Below, piece by piece: positions 8,892-18,233 of a DNA stretch of 64,000 nucleotides. Numbering within the stretch: position 1 is the stretch's first letter; each line of letters begins with the position of its first letter. The notes below the pieces were generated by a model. That model was not told the origin of the DNA. It saw nothing but the letters and a program-made list of their open reading frames with translations, and ran no database searches. Source of the stretch: Halomonas eurihalina (GTDB taxonomy: Bacteria; Pseudomonadota; Gammaproteobacteria; Pseudomonadales; Halomonadaceae). A program made the position numbers and the translations under genes. The stretch lies in contig NZ_VTPU01000002.1 in the NCBI RefSeq assembly GCF_008274785.1, positions 1 to 64,000 of the forward strand, written 5' to 3'.

Positions 8892-8983
8892 GACGAGTCC
8901 ATCGTAGTATATGGATGCATCATGCCTGCCCTGGCCCGGGGCGACAACTGAGCCTTGTGCCTGGAAGGCGGCAACGTCTCGAG

Positions 8984-9016
8984 AAACGGCCCGGAGTGCC
9001 CCGGGCCGTTATCTTT
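8984..9016 (-). terminator. Hairpin terminator of the metallo-hydrolase gene
   Basis: The arms AACGGCCCGG and CCGGGCCGTT form a strong stem. On the minus strand it lies directly after the hydrolase stop at 9025 and is followed by TTTCTC, a short U-rich tail. It may also stop read-through from the other side. Confidence 0.65.
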
Positions 9017-9024
9017 ACAGCGAT

Positions 9025-10014
9025 TTAGCGTACCTCTGTTGCCGCTCGATTCCCGTACTCGACAGGCACCCAATCATAGCCCTCGGATGCCTTGCGAATA
9101 TGGCCGATACCTGGGAAGGGCATATGGGGCACGGCGACAAGGTCTCCTGCTTCGGCAAGGACGGAAAAGGCCTTGGAGCGCACACTAGCGGCCATTTCCG
9201 GATTGACGTCATAGGCAATGGTCACCGATGGATCCGGGAACTGCACGGCCGCCACGTGGATGATGTCGCCGATGAAGGTGAGCGTCTGTCCCTGGTTTTC
9301 CAGCGTGTAGAAGGCACTGCCCGGTGTATGGCCTGGATGGAGAGACGCTGTCAGGCCTGGAAGTATTTGCGTGGTCCGGTCGAAGGAGTCGACCTTGCCG
9401 GCATCGACATAGGGCTTCAGGCTCGTGAGTGCCTGATCAAAGTAGCGCATGTCATAGTCGGCACGTTCCGCGTTCTGACGATCCAGAAAGAAGTCAACAT
9501 CCGGCTTGCCGACGTGGACCGTGGCGTTGGGGAAGACGATCTGTTCGTCCCTGGTGAGTCCGCCCATATGGTCGGAATGCACATGGGTGAGCAGGACGTC
9601 GGTAATCTGTTCGGGCTCAACGTCGGCGGCATGTAGACTGTCGATCAGCTGGTTGCCCAGCCCCGGTCCGAACAGTGTGCCCACGCCCGTATCCACAAGG
9701 ACGAGCCGGTTGCCCATTTCGAGTAGAAACGCATTGATCGATGCTTCGACGGGGTTGGACAGATGGGCCCGCTCCAGCATGGCATCAATTTTGTCGTTGG
9801 TAATGCCATGCAGGATCTCATGCAGGTCCTGTGGCACTGTGCCATCGGAGAGTGCCGTGACCCGGACGCCCCCTATCATGACGGCATAGGTATCGGCGCC
9901 CTGTTGGGCAATACCCGGAGAATGGTCTGGAGCGGAGTGTGAGGTCGCGAAGACCTGTCCCGACGTGATCAGGCCTACCAATAAGGCGGAAAGCATCAAG
10001 GATCGTACAGCCAT
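9025..10014 (-). CDS. Periplasmic metallo-beta-lactamase-fold hydrolase
   Basis: This 329-residue protein has an N-terminal signal peptide (SLMLSALLVGLITSGQVFA) and the MBL-fold zinc motif THVHSDHMGG, followed by the later ligands in LHPGHTPGS and FIGDIIH. The layout, with a long strand-rich N-terminal part, is that of periplasmic MBL hydrolases related to methyl parathion hydrolase and lactonases rather than true beta-lactamases. Substrate cannot be read from sequence. A LysR regulator is encoded divergently 152 bases away and is the probable controller. The start is supported by an AGGAAAAC ribosome site. Confidence 0.8.
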   Translation of the reverse strand: MAVRSLMLSALLVGLITSGQVFATSHSAPDHSPGIAQQGADTYAVMIGGVRVTALSDGTVPQDLHEILHGITNDKIDAMLERAHLSNPVEASINAFLLEMGNRLVLVDTGVGTLFGPGLGNQLIDSLHAADVEPEQITDVLLTHVHSDHMGGLTRDEQIVFPNATVHVGKPDVDFFLDRQNAERADYDMRYFDQALTSLKPYVDAGKVDSFDRTTQILPGLTASLHPGHTPGSAFYTLENQGQTLTFIGDIIHVAAVQFPDPSVTIAYDVNPEMAASVRSKAFSVLAEAGDLVAVPHMPFPGIGHIRKASEGYDWVPVEYGNRAATEVR

Positions 10015-10166
10015 TGGTCTGTTTTCCTGTTCAAGTGAATGTCAGGGCCAGAGCATAGGGGGCGAGATGATTGCCGAGAAAGCGATGGCCGTTATACCTT
10101 GCATAAGCCGCACTGATAGCCCCTGTATCGGCCTGTCCCGAAAGGGAATGAAGCCAGGAAACGCTA

Positions 10167-11084
10167 ATGCCTGACCGTTTGAGCGAAATTGATATTGGCT
10201 TGTTGATGGCGTTCGAAGCCCTGATACAGGAGCGAAACGTCAGCCGCGCGGCGGATCGGCTGGGAATTACCCAACCGGCCCTTTCGGGGCGATTGACGCG
10301 CTTGCGTGCGATCTTTGGCGATCAGCTTTTTGTCCCGGTCGCCGGTCGAGGCGTGGCGCCAACTCCCCGCGCCAACGCGCTAGGGGCGACATTGCCGCAA
10401 CTGCTGGACCATTTGCGCGAGTTTATCGGGCCATCTCCCTCGTTCGATCCAGGGAAAAGCGATCGTGAGTTTGTACTTGCGGCCTATGATAATCCCGCCA
10501 TCATGCTGGGGCCGGACATTGTCCCCGCGCTCAAGCGGGCGTCGCCTAATATCAGGATCACATTCGTGGTGCCGGATCCCGAGACGATCACGCAGGCCCT
10601 CGAGCGTGGGGATATCGATATGGTCGTTGGTCTACCCCGATCGGAGGATGGAGGGCTGATTGGCCGGAGGCTGTTCACCGATGAATTCGTTACCGCGCAA
10701 CGACATGGTCATCCGAGGGGCCGTCACCCGATCACGCTGGACGAATTCTGCACTGCCGAACATATGCTGGTGTCGACCAGCGGGGGAGGATATAGGGGAG
10801 CGGTGGATCGTGCGCTCGACAAGCTGGGCCGGTCGCGTCATGTCAGTCTGTCTGTCCAGAGTTATGCCCTGGCACCGCTCATCCTCGGCAGCAGCGATCT
10901 CCTGTGCACGCTGCCTGGCCGTTTCCTGCGACGCTTCGAAGCCATGGTCGATCTGTTTGCTCCACCGCTGGATATGGGCAACGTTGAGTTGTATGCCCTT
11001 TGGCATCCACGCATGAGGGACGATCCGGCGCATCGCTGGTTTCGTAATCTGGTGTTTGAGGTGGCTCGGGTAACACACGACTGA
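10167..11084 (+). CDS. LysR-family regulator next to the metallo-hydrolase
   Basis: The 305-residue product has an N-terminal winged helix (RNVSRAADRLGITQPALSGRLTRLR) and a C-terminal effector domain of the NodD/LinR-like subgroup. It reads away from the metallo-hydrolase gene, the classic arrangement for a LysR protein controlling its divergent neighbour and itself from the shared 152-base gap. No clear T-N11-A operator stands out by eye. The effector is probably a small aromatic or lactone-like molecule, but this is only a guess from the subgroup. Confidence 0.85.
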   Translation: MPDRLSEIDIGLLMAFEALIQERNVSRAADRLGITQPALSGRLTRLRAIFGDQLFVPVAGRGVAPTPRANALGATLPQLLDHLREFIGPSPSFDPGKSDREFVLAAYDNPAIMLGPDIVPALKRASPNIRITFVVPDPETITQALERGDIDMVVGLPRSEDGGLIGRRLFTDEFVTAQRHGHPRGRHPITLDEFCTAEHMLVSTSGGGYRGAVDRALDKLGRSRHVSLSVQSYALAPLILGSSDLLCTLPGRFLRRFEAMVDLFAPPLDMGNVELYALWHPRMRDDPAHRWFRNLVFEVARVTHD

Positions 11085-11192
11085 GGCCTGCCCATCGATT
11101 GCCTCGGGCAAGGCGCTGCCGTGGCCATCACCCGCCTTGCCCACAAGCGAGTATGTCGCTTCCGCCTGCGCTGCATCTTGGTATTCGTTTCG

Positions 11193-13715
11193 TTAGTGGT
11201 TCCTGATGCGCAAGGTCTCCAGACCGCGAAACACCAAGCTGGGTCGCCACTGCGTCCCGCCGGGTGCCAGAGAGAAGTCATGCTGTATCAAGGCCGGCAG
11301 AACACGCCGTAGTTCGATTCGTGCCAGATGGGCGCCCAGGCAGTAGTGCGCGCCATGAGCGAAGGCCACGTGTCGTCTGGTGTCACGGCCAAGGTCAAGT
11401 CGGTCGGGTTCGCGAAAGGCCTGGGGATCCCTGTTGGCTGCGGAAAAGGAGAAGACGACCATTTCGCCACGACGTATTTGGCGGCCACCGAAATCCAGGT
11501 CTTCGAGCGCGTAGCGTATCGAGCAGCGGACAGGACCGTCGTATCGCAGCAACTCTTCCACGGCGTTGTCGGAGATTTCGGGATGGGCTTGCCAGCGCTC
11601 GAGCTGGTCGGGGTGGCGAAGCAGGGCGAGTGCGCTGTTGCCGATCATGTCGGTCGTGGTTTCGAAACCGACGGCAAACATCAGGGCATAATGGGTGACC
11701 AGTTCCTCGATGCTCAGCCCCTGGTCCAGTGCGGTGTTCGGGTCGAGAATCCCGGGGCCACTCTTTACCTTACGTTGTGTTTCCAGGTGCTCGCGAATGT
11801 ACCGGCTGAACTCTTCCGCACTGTGATTGATGCGGGCGGCCGTGTCATCGGACATCAGTGGATCGAAACCCGATATCATGTCCTGTCCCCAGGGCAATAC
11901 TTCGGGTACGTCTGCGCGGGGGAAGCCCAGTATTTCGCTGATGGCAGCCGCCGGCAATGGCAAGGCGAGTTCCTTGATCAGATCGGCTTCCCTGTTTTGG
12001 CGCAGATTGCCGATAAGCTCTTCGGCGCATTCGTCGATATAACCGGCCCAGTGTTTGACGGCCTCGGGGGTGAACAAGGGCGAGAAGACGCGCCTGAGTT
12101 GTTGGTGTTGAGGTGGATCCAGAAACAGCATGAAGCGGTTGAGGTGTTGGCTGAAGGGAACCTCTTCCTGCTGTCGACTCAGGGCACTGAGGAAAGGAAA
12201 GTTGGCACTGCTCGTGTCGAGGTGTGGCAGCGTTTCGGCCAGCCCTCGTGGGTCGACACCAAAGCGCTTGTCGCGCAGTCCTGCCGAGACTTCGGCGTGG
12301 CGGGTCAGCCACCACCTGGAGACCGTGTCCTTGAGAACCGGGCCGCAGTCGCGCAGTTGTGAAAGGAATGGGTAAGGGTCGTCGACATGGTCCGGATGGT
12401 AAGGATCGAAGGAGATGCCATGTCGGGAGATCTCCAGGGCTCGCCCCGGTGCGCGAGGTGGTCTGGCGGGCAGCAGGCGATCCATCCCCAGGGAGAGCCG
12501 GGATTGTGCATCCATCGCCGGCCGCATCGCCTCGGCGAGTGCCTGAACATGGGGTGGACGTACCATGGTGAGGTGGTCGCCAGGCACCGTGATGACGTTC
12601 AGCGAGGCGCACAGTCCTTTCCAACCCAGGTCCGGCTCGTCGGTACAGAAATGCAGGCTGCGGGCAGGATGCACCAGTTGCGCGGGAAACTCGGAGCGCG
12701 CGCACAGCAGGGTGGCCGGACCGGGGTAATACCGCGGCCGGAATCGCATCATCGCCGTATAGTTGGTGTTATGGACGGTGGTGATCCTGTTCAGCGATGT
12801 CTGGAGCCGGTTACCTAACTTGTGCGTCAACCATTCCCGTTGCTTCTCCGGAGTGAGCGACTCCAGCTTGCGGGCGCTGATCGGGTTGCCGGAATTTTGG
12901 GTCAGGCGCAGGGTGATGTTGTGGAGTTCGTACAGCGCCATCAGGTCGGAGGGGATGTCATCGCTGGCATCTTGGCCCCCTCGGACCTGGAAGGTATCGA
13001 TCAGAAATAGCGCTTCTATTCGCTCGCCCCGCTCGTGGAGTTGGCAGGCCATTTCATGAGCGACCAACCCTCCGAAGGAGTGCCCCGCGAGGCGATAGGG
13101 GCCTTCGGGCTGGATGGTCTGCATTTCGGCGATATAGCGCCGTGCGAGCTCCTCGACCGAACCGAGAGGGGATTCGGTACCGTCGATGCCCGGGGATTGA
13201 AAAGCGATCGTCGAGGCAAGGCCGGCCAGCTCGGTACAAAGACTCGATAGATAGGTTGCCACACCCATCGAGCCGGGAATGCAGAACAGGGGAAGGGCGA
13301 CCTGCCAGTCGTGCAACGCGACTGCACAGGCACCGGATTGTTCTCCCAGGGGGGTACGCAAGGAGCCTCCGGCACTCTCCTGCATCCGGGTTTCTTCAAC
13401 GAGGTCGATCAGTTGGCCCAGCGTCATGGAGCCGAATAGGGACATCAAGGGCAGTTTCACGTGGAAATGCCGCTCTATGTATGCGGTCAGTTCCACGGCG
13501 GCCAGAGAATCCAGGCCAAGCCGGTTCAGAGGGGACTCCTCGGGGATCGAGAGAGCCTCATCGTTATTCTCGGCAAGTCGAGCTATTTCCCGGGCCAGGC
13601 TCTCGCGAAGATTAGGTCGGTGAGAAGGGCTAGGCTGTTCCCGGGCAGTATCGTGATCGGTGGACTCAGGCGCGGTGTCGCCCTTGACGCTCACGGAATC
13701 GAAATATTGATCCAC
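11193..13715 (-). CDS. Acyl carrier protein-thioesterase-cytochrome P450 fusion
   Basis: This 840-residue protein joins three domains. Residues 35-110 are an acyl carrier domain with the phosphopantetheine serine in GLDSL (Ser70). Residues 140-400 are an alpha/beta thioesterase of the type that ends NRPS and PKS lines, with GHSFGG (Ser213). Residues 430-840 are a soluble bacterial P450 with the I-helix motif VGFETTT, the K-helix EELLR and the heme loop FAHGAHYCLGAHLAR (Cys792). A GTG start at 13715 has an AAGGAGG site. The plausible role is oxidation of an acyl chain held on the carrier domain and its release by the thioesterase. No ketosynthase or adenylation partner is nearby. A RhlA-like gene lies divergent across 638 bases. 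Confidence 0.85.
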   Translation of the reverse strand: MDQYFDSVSVKGDTAPESTDHDTAREQPSPSHRPNLRESLAREIARLAENNDEALSIPEESPLNRLGLDSLAAVELTAYIERHFHVKLPLMSLFGSMTLGQLIDLVEETRMQESAGGSLRTPLGEQSGACAVALHDWQVALPLFCIPGSMGVATYLSSLCTELAGLASTIAFQSPGIDGTESPLGSVEELARRYIAEMQTIQPEGPYRLAGHSFGGLVAHEMACQLHERGERIEALFLIDTFQVRGGQDASDDIPSDLMALYELHNITLRLTQNSGNPISARKLESLTPEKQREWLTHKLGNRLQTSLNRITTVHNTNYTAMMRFRPRYYPGPATLLCARSEFPAQLVHPARSLHFCTDEPDLGWKGLCASLNVITVPGDHLTMVRPPHVQALAEAMRPAMDAQSRLSLGMDRLLPARPPRAPGRALEISRHGISFDPYHPDHVDDPYPFLSQLRDCGPVLKDTVSRWWLTRHAEVSAGLRDKRFGVDPRGLAETLPHLDTSSANFPFLSALSRQQEEVPFSQHLNRFMLFLDPPQHQQLRRVFSPLFTPEAVKHWAGYIDECAEELIGNLRQNREADLIKELALPLPAAAISEILGFPRADVPEVLPWGQDMISGFDPLMSDDTAARINHSAEEFSRYIREHLETQRKVKSGPGILDPNTALDQGLSIEELVTHYALMFAVGFETTTDMIGNSALALLRHPDQLERWQAHPEISDNAVEELLRYDGPVRCSIRYALEDLDFGGRQIRRGEMVVFSFSAANRDPQAFREPDRLDLGRDTRRHVAFAHGAHYCLGAHLARIELRRVLPALIQHDFSLAPGGTQWRPSLVFRGLETLRIRNH

Positions 13716-14353
13716 AGGCCCTCCTTGGTCATTCCTGCGTGGGTACTTGTCAAAACGTTGTGCTCAATGATGAACCCATGACTTTATGATGAATATTCAG
13801 ACTTACAGAGAAGTAGCTGTAGTGATGAATAGAGTAATACCTCTAGTTTCTTGGTGATGAGGCGTCAAGTTGCTTTCGGTGTCGGTTTTTTAATTTCAGT
13901 TTTGATGGGGGTTATGTCGTCGGGAACCAGGCGAATAGCTTTCCTATTGCTTCAGGTTGGTGGCATGGTTGTAGTTAGTTGCTGAGAAGTCATGAAATGT
14001 TGCGCAGTGTTGTTGTTTTGTAAGTCAGAGCGTCTCGATTTGAGATAGTCCTTGACGTGATGGGTGCCTGTTGTATTGAAATGGTGGCGTCATCGCATAA
14101 GGCAATGGCAGCGCGCGCTGGGGATGCGCCAAGGGTACCTTGAAATCCCTGAGTTTTCTTGGGGTGTCGCATGTTTGATTGTAATTATTTCTTAAAGTGT
14201 TTCGGCAATTCTTCGGGTCTGATAAGGCGTGGGTGGCGTGGGTGATAAAGTGAGTCGAGTGAAAGACCCAATGTTTAATAATGGATAAAAACGGTTGTTC
14301 GTCCAGGGTGGGCGGCGAATATTGCAGGGAAGTGAGTTACATGGAGGTAGGGA
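13716..14353. other. Long divergent intergenic region, A+T-rich
   Basis: These 638 bases separate the ACP-TE-P450 fusion from the RhlA-like gene, which read away from each other. The region is clearly richer in A+T than both genes and holds several T-runs. I see no convincing coding sequence. It probably carries both promoters and regulatory sites. I could not identify a specific operator. Confidence 0.5.
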
Positions 14354-15175
14354 ATGAGGCGAGAAGCTGAGGTGGTCAGTGTCGGAGAGTGGAATGTCCA
14401 TGTTGAGAGGTATCTGTTTTCCGGGGTGTCGGAGTCAGCCATTTTTGTCAATGGAGCGCTTTCAACAACACAAGCTTTTCGTAATACCATAAAAAATCTC
14501 AAGGGAAAGGTGAACATGATATTGTTTGACCTTCCCTTTATTGGAAAGTCCCGACAGTACAATGCCATTACCCGCCCCATGTCGAAAACGGAAGAGGTGA
14601 TGGTGCTTCAGGGGTTGATGGATCGTTATCAGCCGTCTTACCTTCTTTCTGTGTCATGGGGAGGGCTGGCGGCATTGATGGCGCTTGCCAAGAAGCCACC
14701 CTCTGTTCGTAAGGCGTTGATCGCCTCCTTCTCTACCCGAATTACCCCGGAAATGCACCGCTATATTGAGCGTGCCAAGGTGTTGCTCGATGAAAGGAAA
14801 AATCATGAAGTTGCCACCTTGCTGAATGACGAGGTGGGGAAGTATCTGCCTGGCTTGTTGAAGCGGATAAACCATGAGCATATCAAGAGCCTCGATGACG
14901 AGACGTATCGCCAGGCCAGGTTTCATATTGGGCAAGTAGCTTCGCTCAGCTTTGATGATTACGTAGGTGTTTTCAAGGAGGTCGAGGTTCCTGTGCTGTT
15001 CGTGAATGGGGATTGGGATGAATACACCTCAAAAGAAGATGTCAGGTGCATCGAAAGCTATATCGATGAGTGTGAGTTTTTTGTGGTACCTGAGGCTGGT
15101 CATTTTCTTGATATGGAGAGCAAGTCTGCATCCAGGCACATGAACGAAATATTTGACCGTCATTTGCTGGCCTAG
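14354..15175 (+). CDS. rhlA: RhlA-like 3-(3-hydroxyalkanoyloxy)alkanoate synthase
   Basis: The 273-residue protein matches Pseudomonas RhlA in order and spacing: start MRRE, VHVER, VNGALSTTQAF, LFDLPFIGKSRQ, the nucleophile motif SVSWGG (Ser101), NDEVGKYLP, the acid region GDWDEYTSKED and the histidine in GHFLDMESK. RhlA couples two 3-hydroxyacyl units into the lipid part of rhamnolipids. No RhlB or RhlC glycosyltransferase is seen here, so the product may be the free HAA surfactant or another lipid. The ribosome site GGAGGTAGGGA precedes the ATG. A terminator lies downstream at 15349. Confidence 0.85.
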   Translation: MRREAEVVSVGEWNVHVERYLFSGVSESAIFVNGALSTTQAFRNTIKNLKGKVNMILFDLPFIGKSRQYNAITRPMSKTEEVMVLQGLMDRYQPSYLLSVSWGGLAALMALAKKPPSVRKALIASFSTRITPEMHRYIERAKVLLDERKNHEVATLLNDEVGKYLPGLLKRINHEHIKSLDDETYRQARFHIGQVASLSFDDYVGVFKEVEVPVLFVNGDWDEYTSKEDVRCIESYIDECEFFVVPEAGHFLDMESKSASRHMNEIFDRHLLA

Positions 15176-15348
15176 GCACTGTCCGAAAAGTGCCTGCGCT
15201 CGGTTATACGACGTTGAAAATCCGCTCAAATTCTCATTTACTCCTTGTAAACTCCGCGTTTTCGCAAATTTTCGCCTTGTCTAACCTTCGCTCGTCGACT
15301 TTTCAGACAAGGCCTAGGCTGGATGCTGTCGCGAAATGCTTTTCTTCG

Positions 15349-15378
15349 GGCTGGCCGTTGCATGCGGCCGGCCTTTTT
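15349..15378 (+). terminator. Terminator after the RhlA-like gene
   Basis: A stem with arms GGC-GGCCG and CGGCC-GCC is followed by T5, pointing with the RhlA-like gene. A second short hairpin (AGGCACT/AGTGCCT) sits right after the stop near 15174-15195. The rest of the 500-base gap up to 15677 holds no gene I can support. Confidence 0.65.
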
Positions 15379-15677
15379 CCAAGCCTGCTGATCAGGGAGC
15401 CATCTCAGCTGCGGAGCGCTCCGGTAACTACCCCTCTGCATTGGTTGCCGCGTCTTGCTGATGCACAATACCAAGCGATCAGCGGATAGCCGACATGCTG
15501 CTATGCCACTCCGCGCGGCTTGGAACCATGGCGTTGTCCCGGAAGGAGCGACTGCTCCGATTGAAAGCGGATCTACACTAGAGGAAGGTCACACGGCCAG
15601 CCGGGTCGCAAGGCGCGCTCCTGTTCGTCGATTCAGGGAAGGGCAAGCCACCCGGCCGATGTCATGGAGATGCGCTT

Positions 15678-17828
15678 TTGAAATATCTACGCCCCCTGCT
15701 TGCCGTGTTGTTGCTGGCAGTGATTGCCGGGATTCTTGCCAGCGATGTTCTGGACTTTCTCAGTCTGGACTATCTGAAGGCCGAGCAAGCGAACTTTCAC
15801 GCCTGGTTCGCTGCCGAGCCTGTCGTCGTCGCTGGCGGGTTCTTTCTTCTCTATACCGTCATGGCCGCGCTGTCGCTGCCTGGGGCGACCCTGCTGACGG
15901 TATTGGGCGGTGCATTGTTTGGTCTGGGCTGGGGGCTTTTGATCATTTCCTTTGCCAGTGCGCTCGGGGCAACCCTGGCGGCGTTGATCGCGCGAACCCT
16001 GGCGCGCTCTTTTCTGGAGCAACGCTTCTCTACCCAGCTTGAGCGGGTCAATGCCGGCATTCGTCGTGAGGGTGCCTTCTACCTGTTCACGTTGCGGTTG
16101 ATACCGTTATTTCCCTTCTTCGTGATCAATCTGGTGCTGGGGCTGACGCGGATGCGCCTGCGCACCTTCTATTGGGTCAGCCAACTGGGCATGCTGCCGG
16201 GTACCGCAGTCTTCGTGAATGCCGGGCGAGAGCTCGGTAATCTGGAGTCCCTCTCCGGCATCCTGTCGCCGTCGCTGATCGCTTCCTTTGCGCTGATCGG
16301 GCTTTTCCCCTGGCTGGCGCGTGCTCTGGTCGCCCTGGGCAAGCGGCGCCGGCTGGCCCGGCGGTTCCGGCGACCGCGTCGCTTCGATCACGATATCGTG
16401 GTGATCGGTGGTGGCTCGGCGGGCCTGGTGGCCAGCTATATCGCCGCGGCCGTCAAGGCCGATGTCGCGCTGGTGGAGCGTGACCGCATGGGTGGGGACT
16501 GCCTCAATACGGGCTGCGTCCCCTCCAAGGCCTTGATCCGGGCGGCCCGCTCGGCCAAGGAAATTCGCCAGGCGTCGGACTTCGGCGTTCACGCCGGCGA
16601 GCCCCGTGTGGATTTTGCCGCCGTCATGGCGCATGTGCGGCGTGCCATTGACGAGGTGGCGCCCCACGACAGTCGCAGCCGCTACGAGGGGTTGGGCGTC
16701 GAGGTGATGGAGGGGCAGGCGCACCTGGATGATCCCTGGCGTGTCGTTGTTACCACCGCGAATAGCGAGCGCGTTTTGACGACTCGCCACGTCATCATTG
16801 CCAGCGGGGCTCGGCCCCGGGTGCCGGACCTTCCAGGTCTCGAGCAGGTGGAGGTGTTGACCTCGGACTCGCTCTGGACACTCGAGGCATTGCCCGAGCG
16901 CCTCCTGGTGCTGGGTGGAGGGCCTATCGGCTGTGAGCTTGGCCAGAGCTTCGCGCGGCTGGGCAGCCGGGTCGACCTGGTCGAGATGGGCCCGCAACTG
17001 CTGCCCCGAGAGGATCCCGAGGTTGCCGACGAGGTTGCCTCGAGCCTTCGTGGCGAGGGCCTGCACCTGTATCTGGGATATCGGGCATTGCGGGTGGTGG
17101 CTACCGATGAGGGCCATGCATTGGAGATCCAGAGGGCTGGGGAGGTAGTCGAGCGTCTGGGCTTTACCCATCTGCTGGTCGCGGTGGGGCGGCAGGCCAA
17201 CGTCGAGGGCATGGGACTCGAGGCCCTTGGCGTTGAAACCCGCGAGGATGGCACACTCCGCGTGGATGAAACGTTGCAAAGCGTGCTGCCCAACGTCTGG
17301 GCATGTGGTGACGTGACGGGCCCTTATCAGCTTACCCATGCCAGCGCGCATCAGGCGTGGCACGCCACGGTCAATGCGCTGTTCGGCGAGTTCAAGCGGT
17401 TCAAGGTCAATTATCGGGCGCTGCCGGCGGTGACCTTCACGGACCCCGAGGTCGCCCGGGTCGGGCTCAATGAGCGCGAGGCCCGGGAACGGCACATCGT
17501 GTATGAGGTTACCCGCTATGCATTGCACGACCTGGACCGGGCTTTGGCGGAGGGAGATGCGACGGGGTTCGTCAAGGTGCTGACCGTGCCCGGGCGCGAT
17601 CGAATCCTGGGGGCGACGATCGTCGGCACCGGGGCAGGCGAGATGCTGGCTGAATTCACCCTGGCGATCACTCGCGGCATTGGGCTCAACAAGTTGTTGG
17701 GCACCATCCACCCGTATCCCACGCGCAGTGAGGCGGTGAAGGCGACGGCCGGCATCTGGAAGAACGCCCACAAGCCAGAGCGCCTGCTGGGGTGGCTCGG
17801 GCGCTACTTCCGCTGGCGGCGAGGCTGA
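15678..17828 (+). CDS. VTT/TVP38 membrane domain fused to mercuric-reductase-like flavoprotein
   Basis: The 716-residue protein has two parts. Residues 1-230 are a TVP38/TMEM64 (VTT, DedA-superfamily) membrane domain with about six hydrophobic segments and motifs SLPGATLLTVLGGALFG and FTLRLIPLFPFFVINL. Residues 240-716 are a class I pyridine nucleotide-disulfide oxidoreductase with the FAD motif VVIGGGSAGLV, the redox-active CxxxxC in GGDCLNTGCVPSK, the NAD motif LGGGPIGCELGQ and the dimer-domain motif HPYPTRSEAVK. The start is TTG with a GGAGATG site. It is probably a membrane-tethered disulfide or quinone reductase. The substrate is unknown. The mercuric N-terminal metal-binding domain and C-terminal Cys pair are absent. 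Confidence 0.88.
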   Translation: MKYLRPLLAVLLLAVIAGILASDVLDFLSLDYLKAEQANFHAWFAAEPVVVAGGFFLLYTVMAALSLPGATLLTVLGGALFGLGWGLLIISFASALGATLAALIARTLARSFLEQRFSTQLERVNAGIRREGAFYLFTLRLIPLFPFFVINLVLGLTRMRLRTFYWVSQLGMLPGTAVFVNAGRELGNLESLSGILSPSLIASFALIGLFPWLARALVALGKRRRLARRFRRPRRFDHDIVVIGGGSAGLVASYIAAAVKADVALVERDRMGGDCLNTGCVPSKALIRAARSAKEIRQASDFGVHAGEPRVDFAAVMAHVRRAIDEVAPHDSRSRYEGLGVEVMEGQAHLDDPWRVVVTTANSERVLTTRHVIIASGARPRVPDLPGLEQVEVLTSDSLWTLEALPERLLVLGGGPIGCELGQSFARLGSRVDLVEMGPQLLPREDPEVADEVASSLRGEGLHLYLGYRALRVVATDEGHALEIQRAGEVVERLGFTHLLVAVGRQANVEGMGLEALGVETREDGTLRVDETLQSVLPNVWACGDVTGPYQLTHASAHQAWHATVNALFGEFKRFKVNYRALPAVTFTDPEVARVGLNEREARERHIVYEVTRYALHDLDRALAEGDATGFVKVLTVPGRDRILGATIVGTGAGEMLAEFTLAITRGIGLNKLLGTIHPYPTRSEAVKATAGIWKNAHKPERLLGWLGRYFRWRRG

Positions 17829-17969
17829 AACGACTCGGGCATCATGGCGGTCCTTAGCCGGCATAACGGAGCAGGCGAGCACACGAAATCCCCGTGTCGT
17901 GGTGAACGACCGGATGAGGTGTTGAAGGCTGGAAAAATCGCCGATGGGTGATGGGTCACCTGATGCCTG

Positions 17970-18030
17970 GCCCCTCCTCACCACTCACAGTCCCTGTTCA
18001 ACGCACGGCGCATGCCTCAACGTCTCGAAC
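17970..18030 (-). pseudogene. Short ghost of the ICE integrase 3' end
   Basis: A 21-base stretch at 17993-18013 is identical to the 3' end of the integrase gene at 49942-50895, and the sequence on both sides is partly alike, including a CCTCCTCACC run. It codes the final residues AMRRALNR of the integrase. No other integrase sequence remains. The rest of the 17829-18233 gap holds a short GGTAGCAGAGAA direct repeat near 18044 and no gene. Confidence 0.55.
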
Positions 18031-18233
18031 TCAGACAGATAAGGTAGCAGAGAAGGTAGCAGAGAAAGACAAAGCGTCTGTGCGCCACATCATCCCTTAT
18101 ATGGCATCCTGTTTAGCGCCTTACCCTTGGTGAGGCTAAGTAGCCGGTTGTTGGCGGTAGACCTTTGCTCAGGAATCCTGGATACGGCAGGTGCTGCACA
18201 TATTACTCGAACCCAGGAAATGAGGTCACGCTT

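Noticed and set aside
9025..10014. A metallo-beta-lactamase resistance enzyme
   Set aside because: The fold motif is shared, but the length and pattern fit periplasmic lactonase/organophosphate-hydrolase-like proteins, and metabolic regulation by a LysR neighbour is expected.
13990..14172. A 60-codon minus-strand ORF in the gap before rhlA
   Set aside because: No ribosome site, no recognisable family, A+T-rich intergenic composition.
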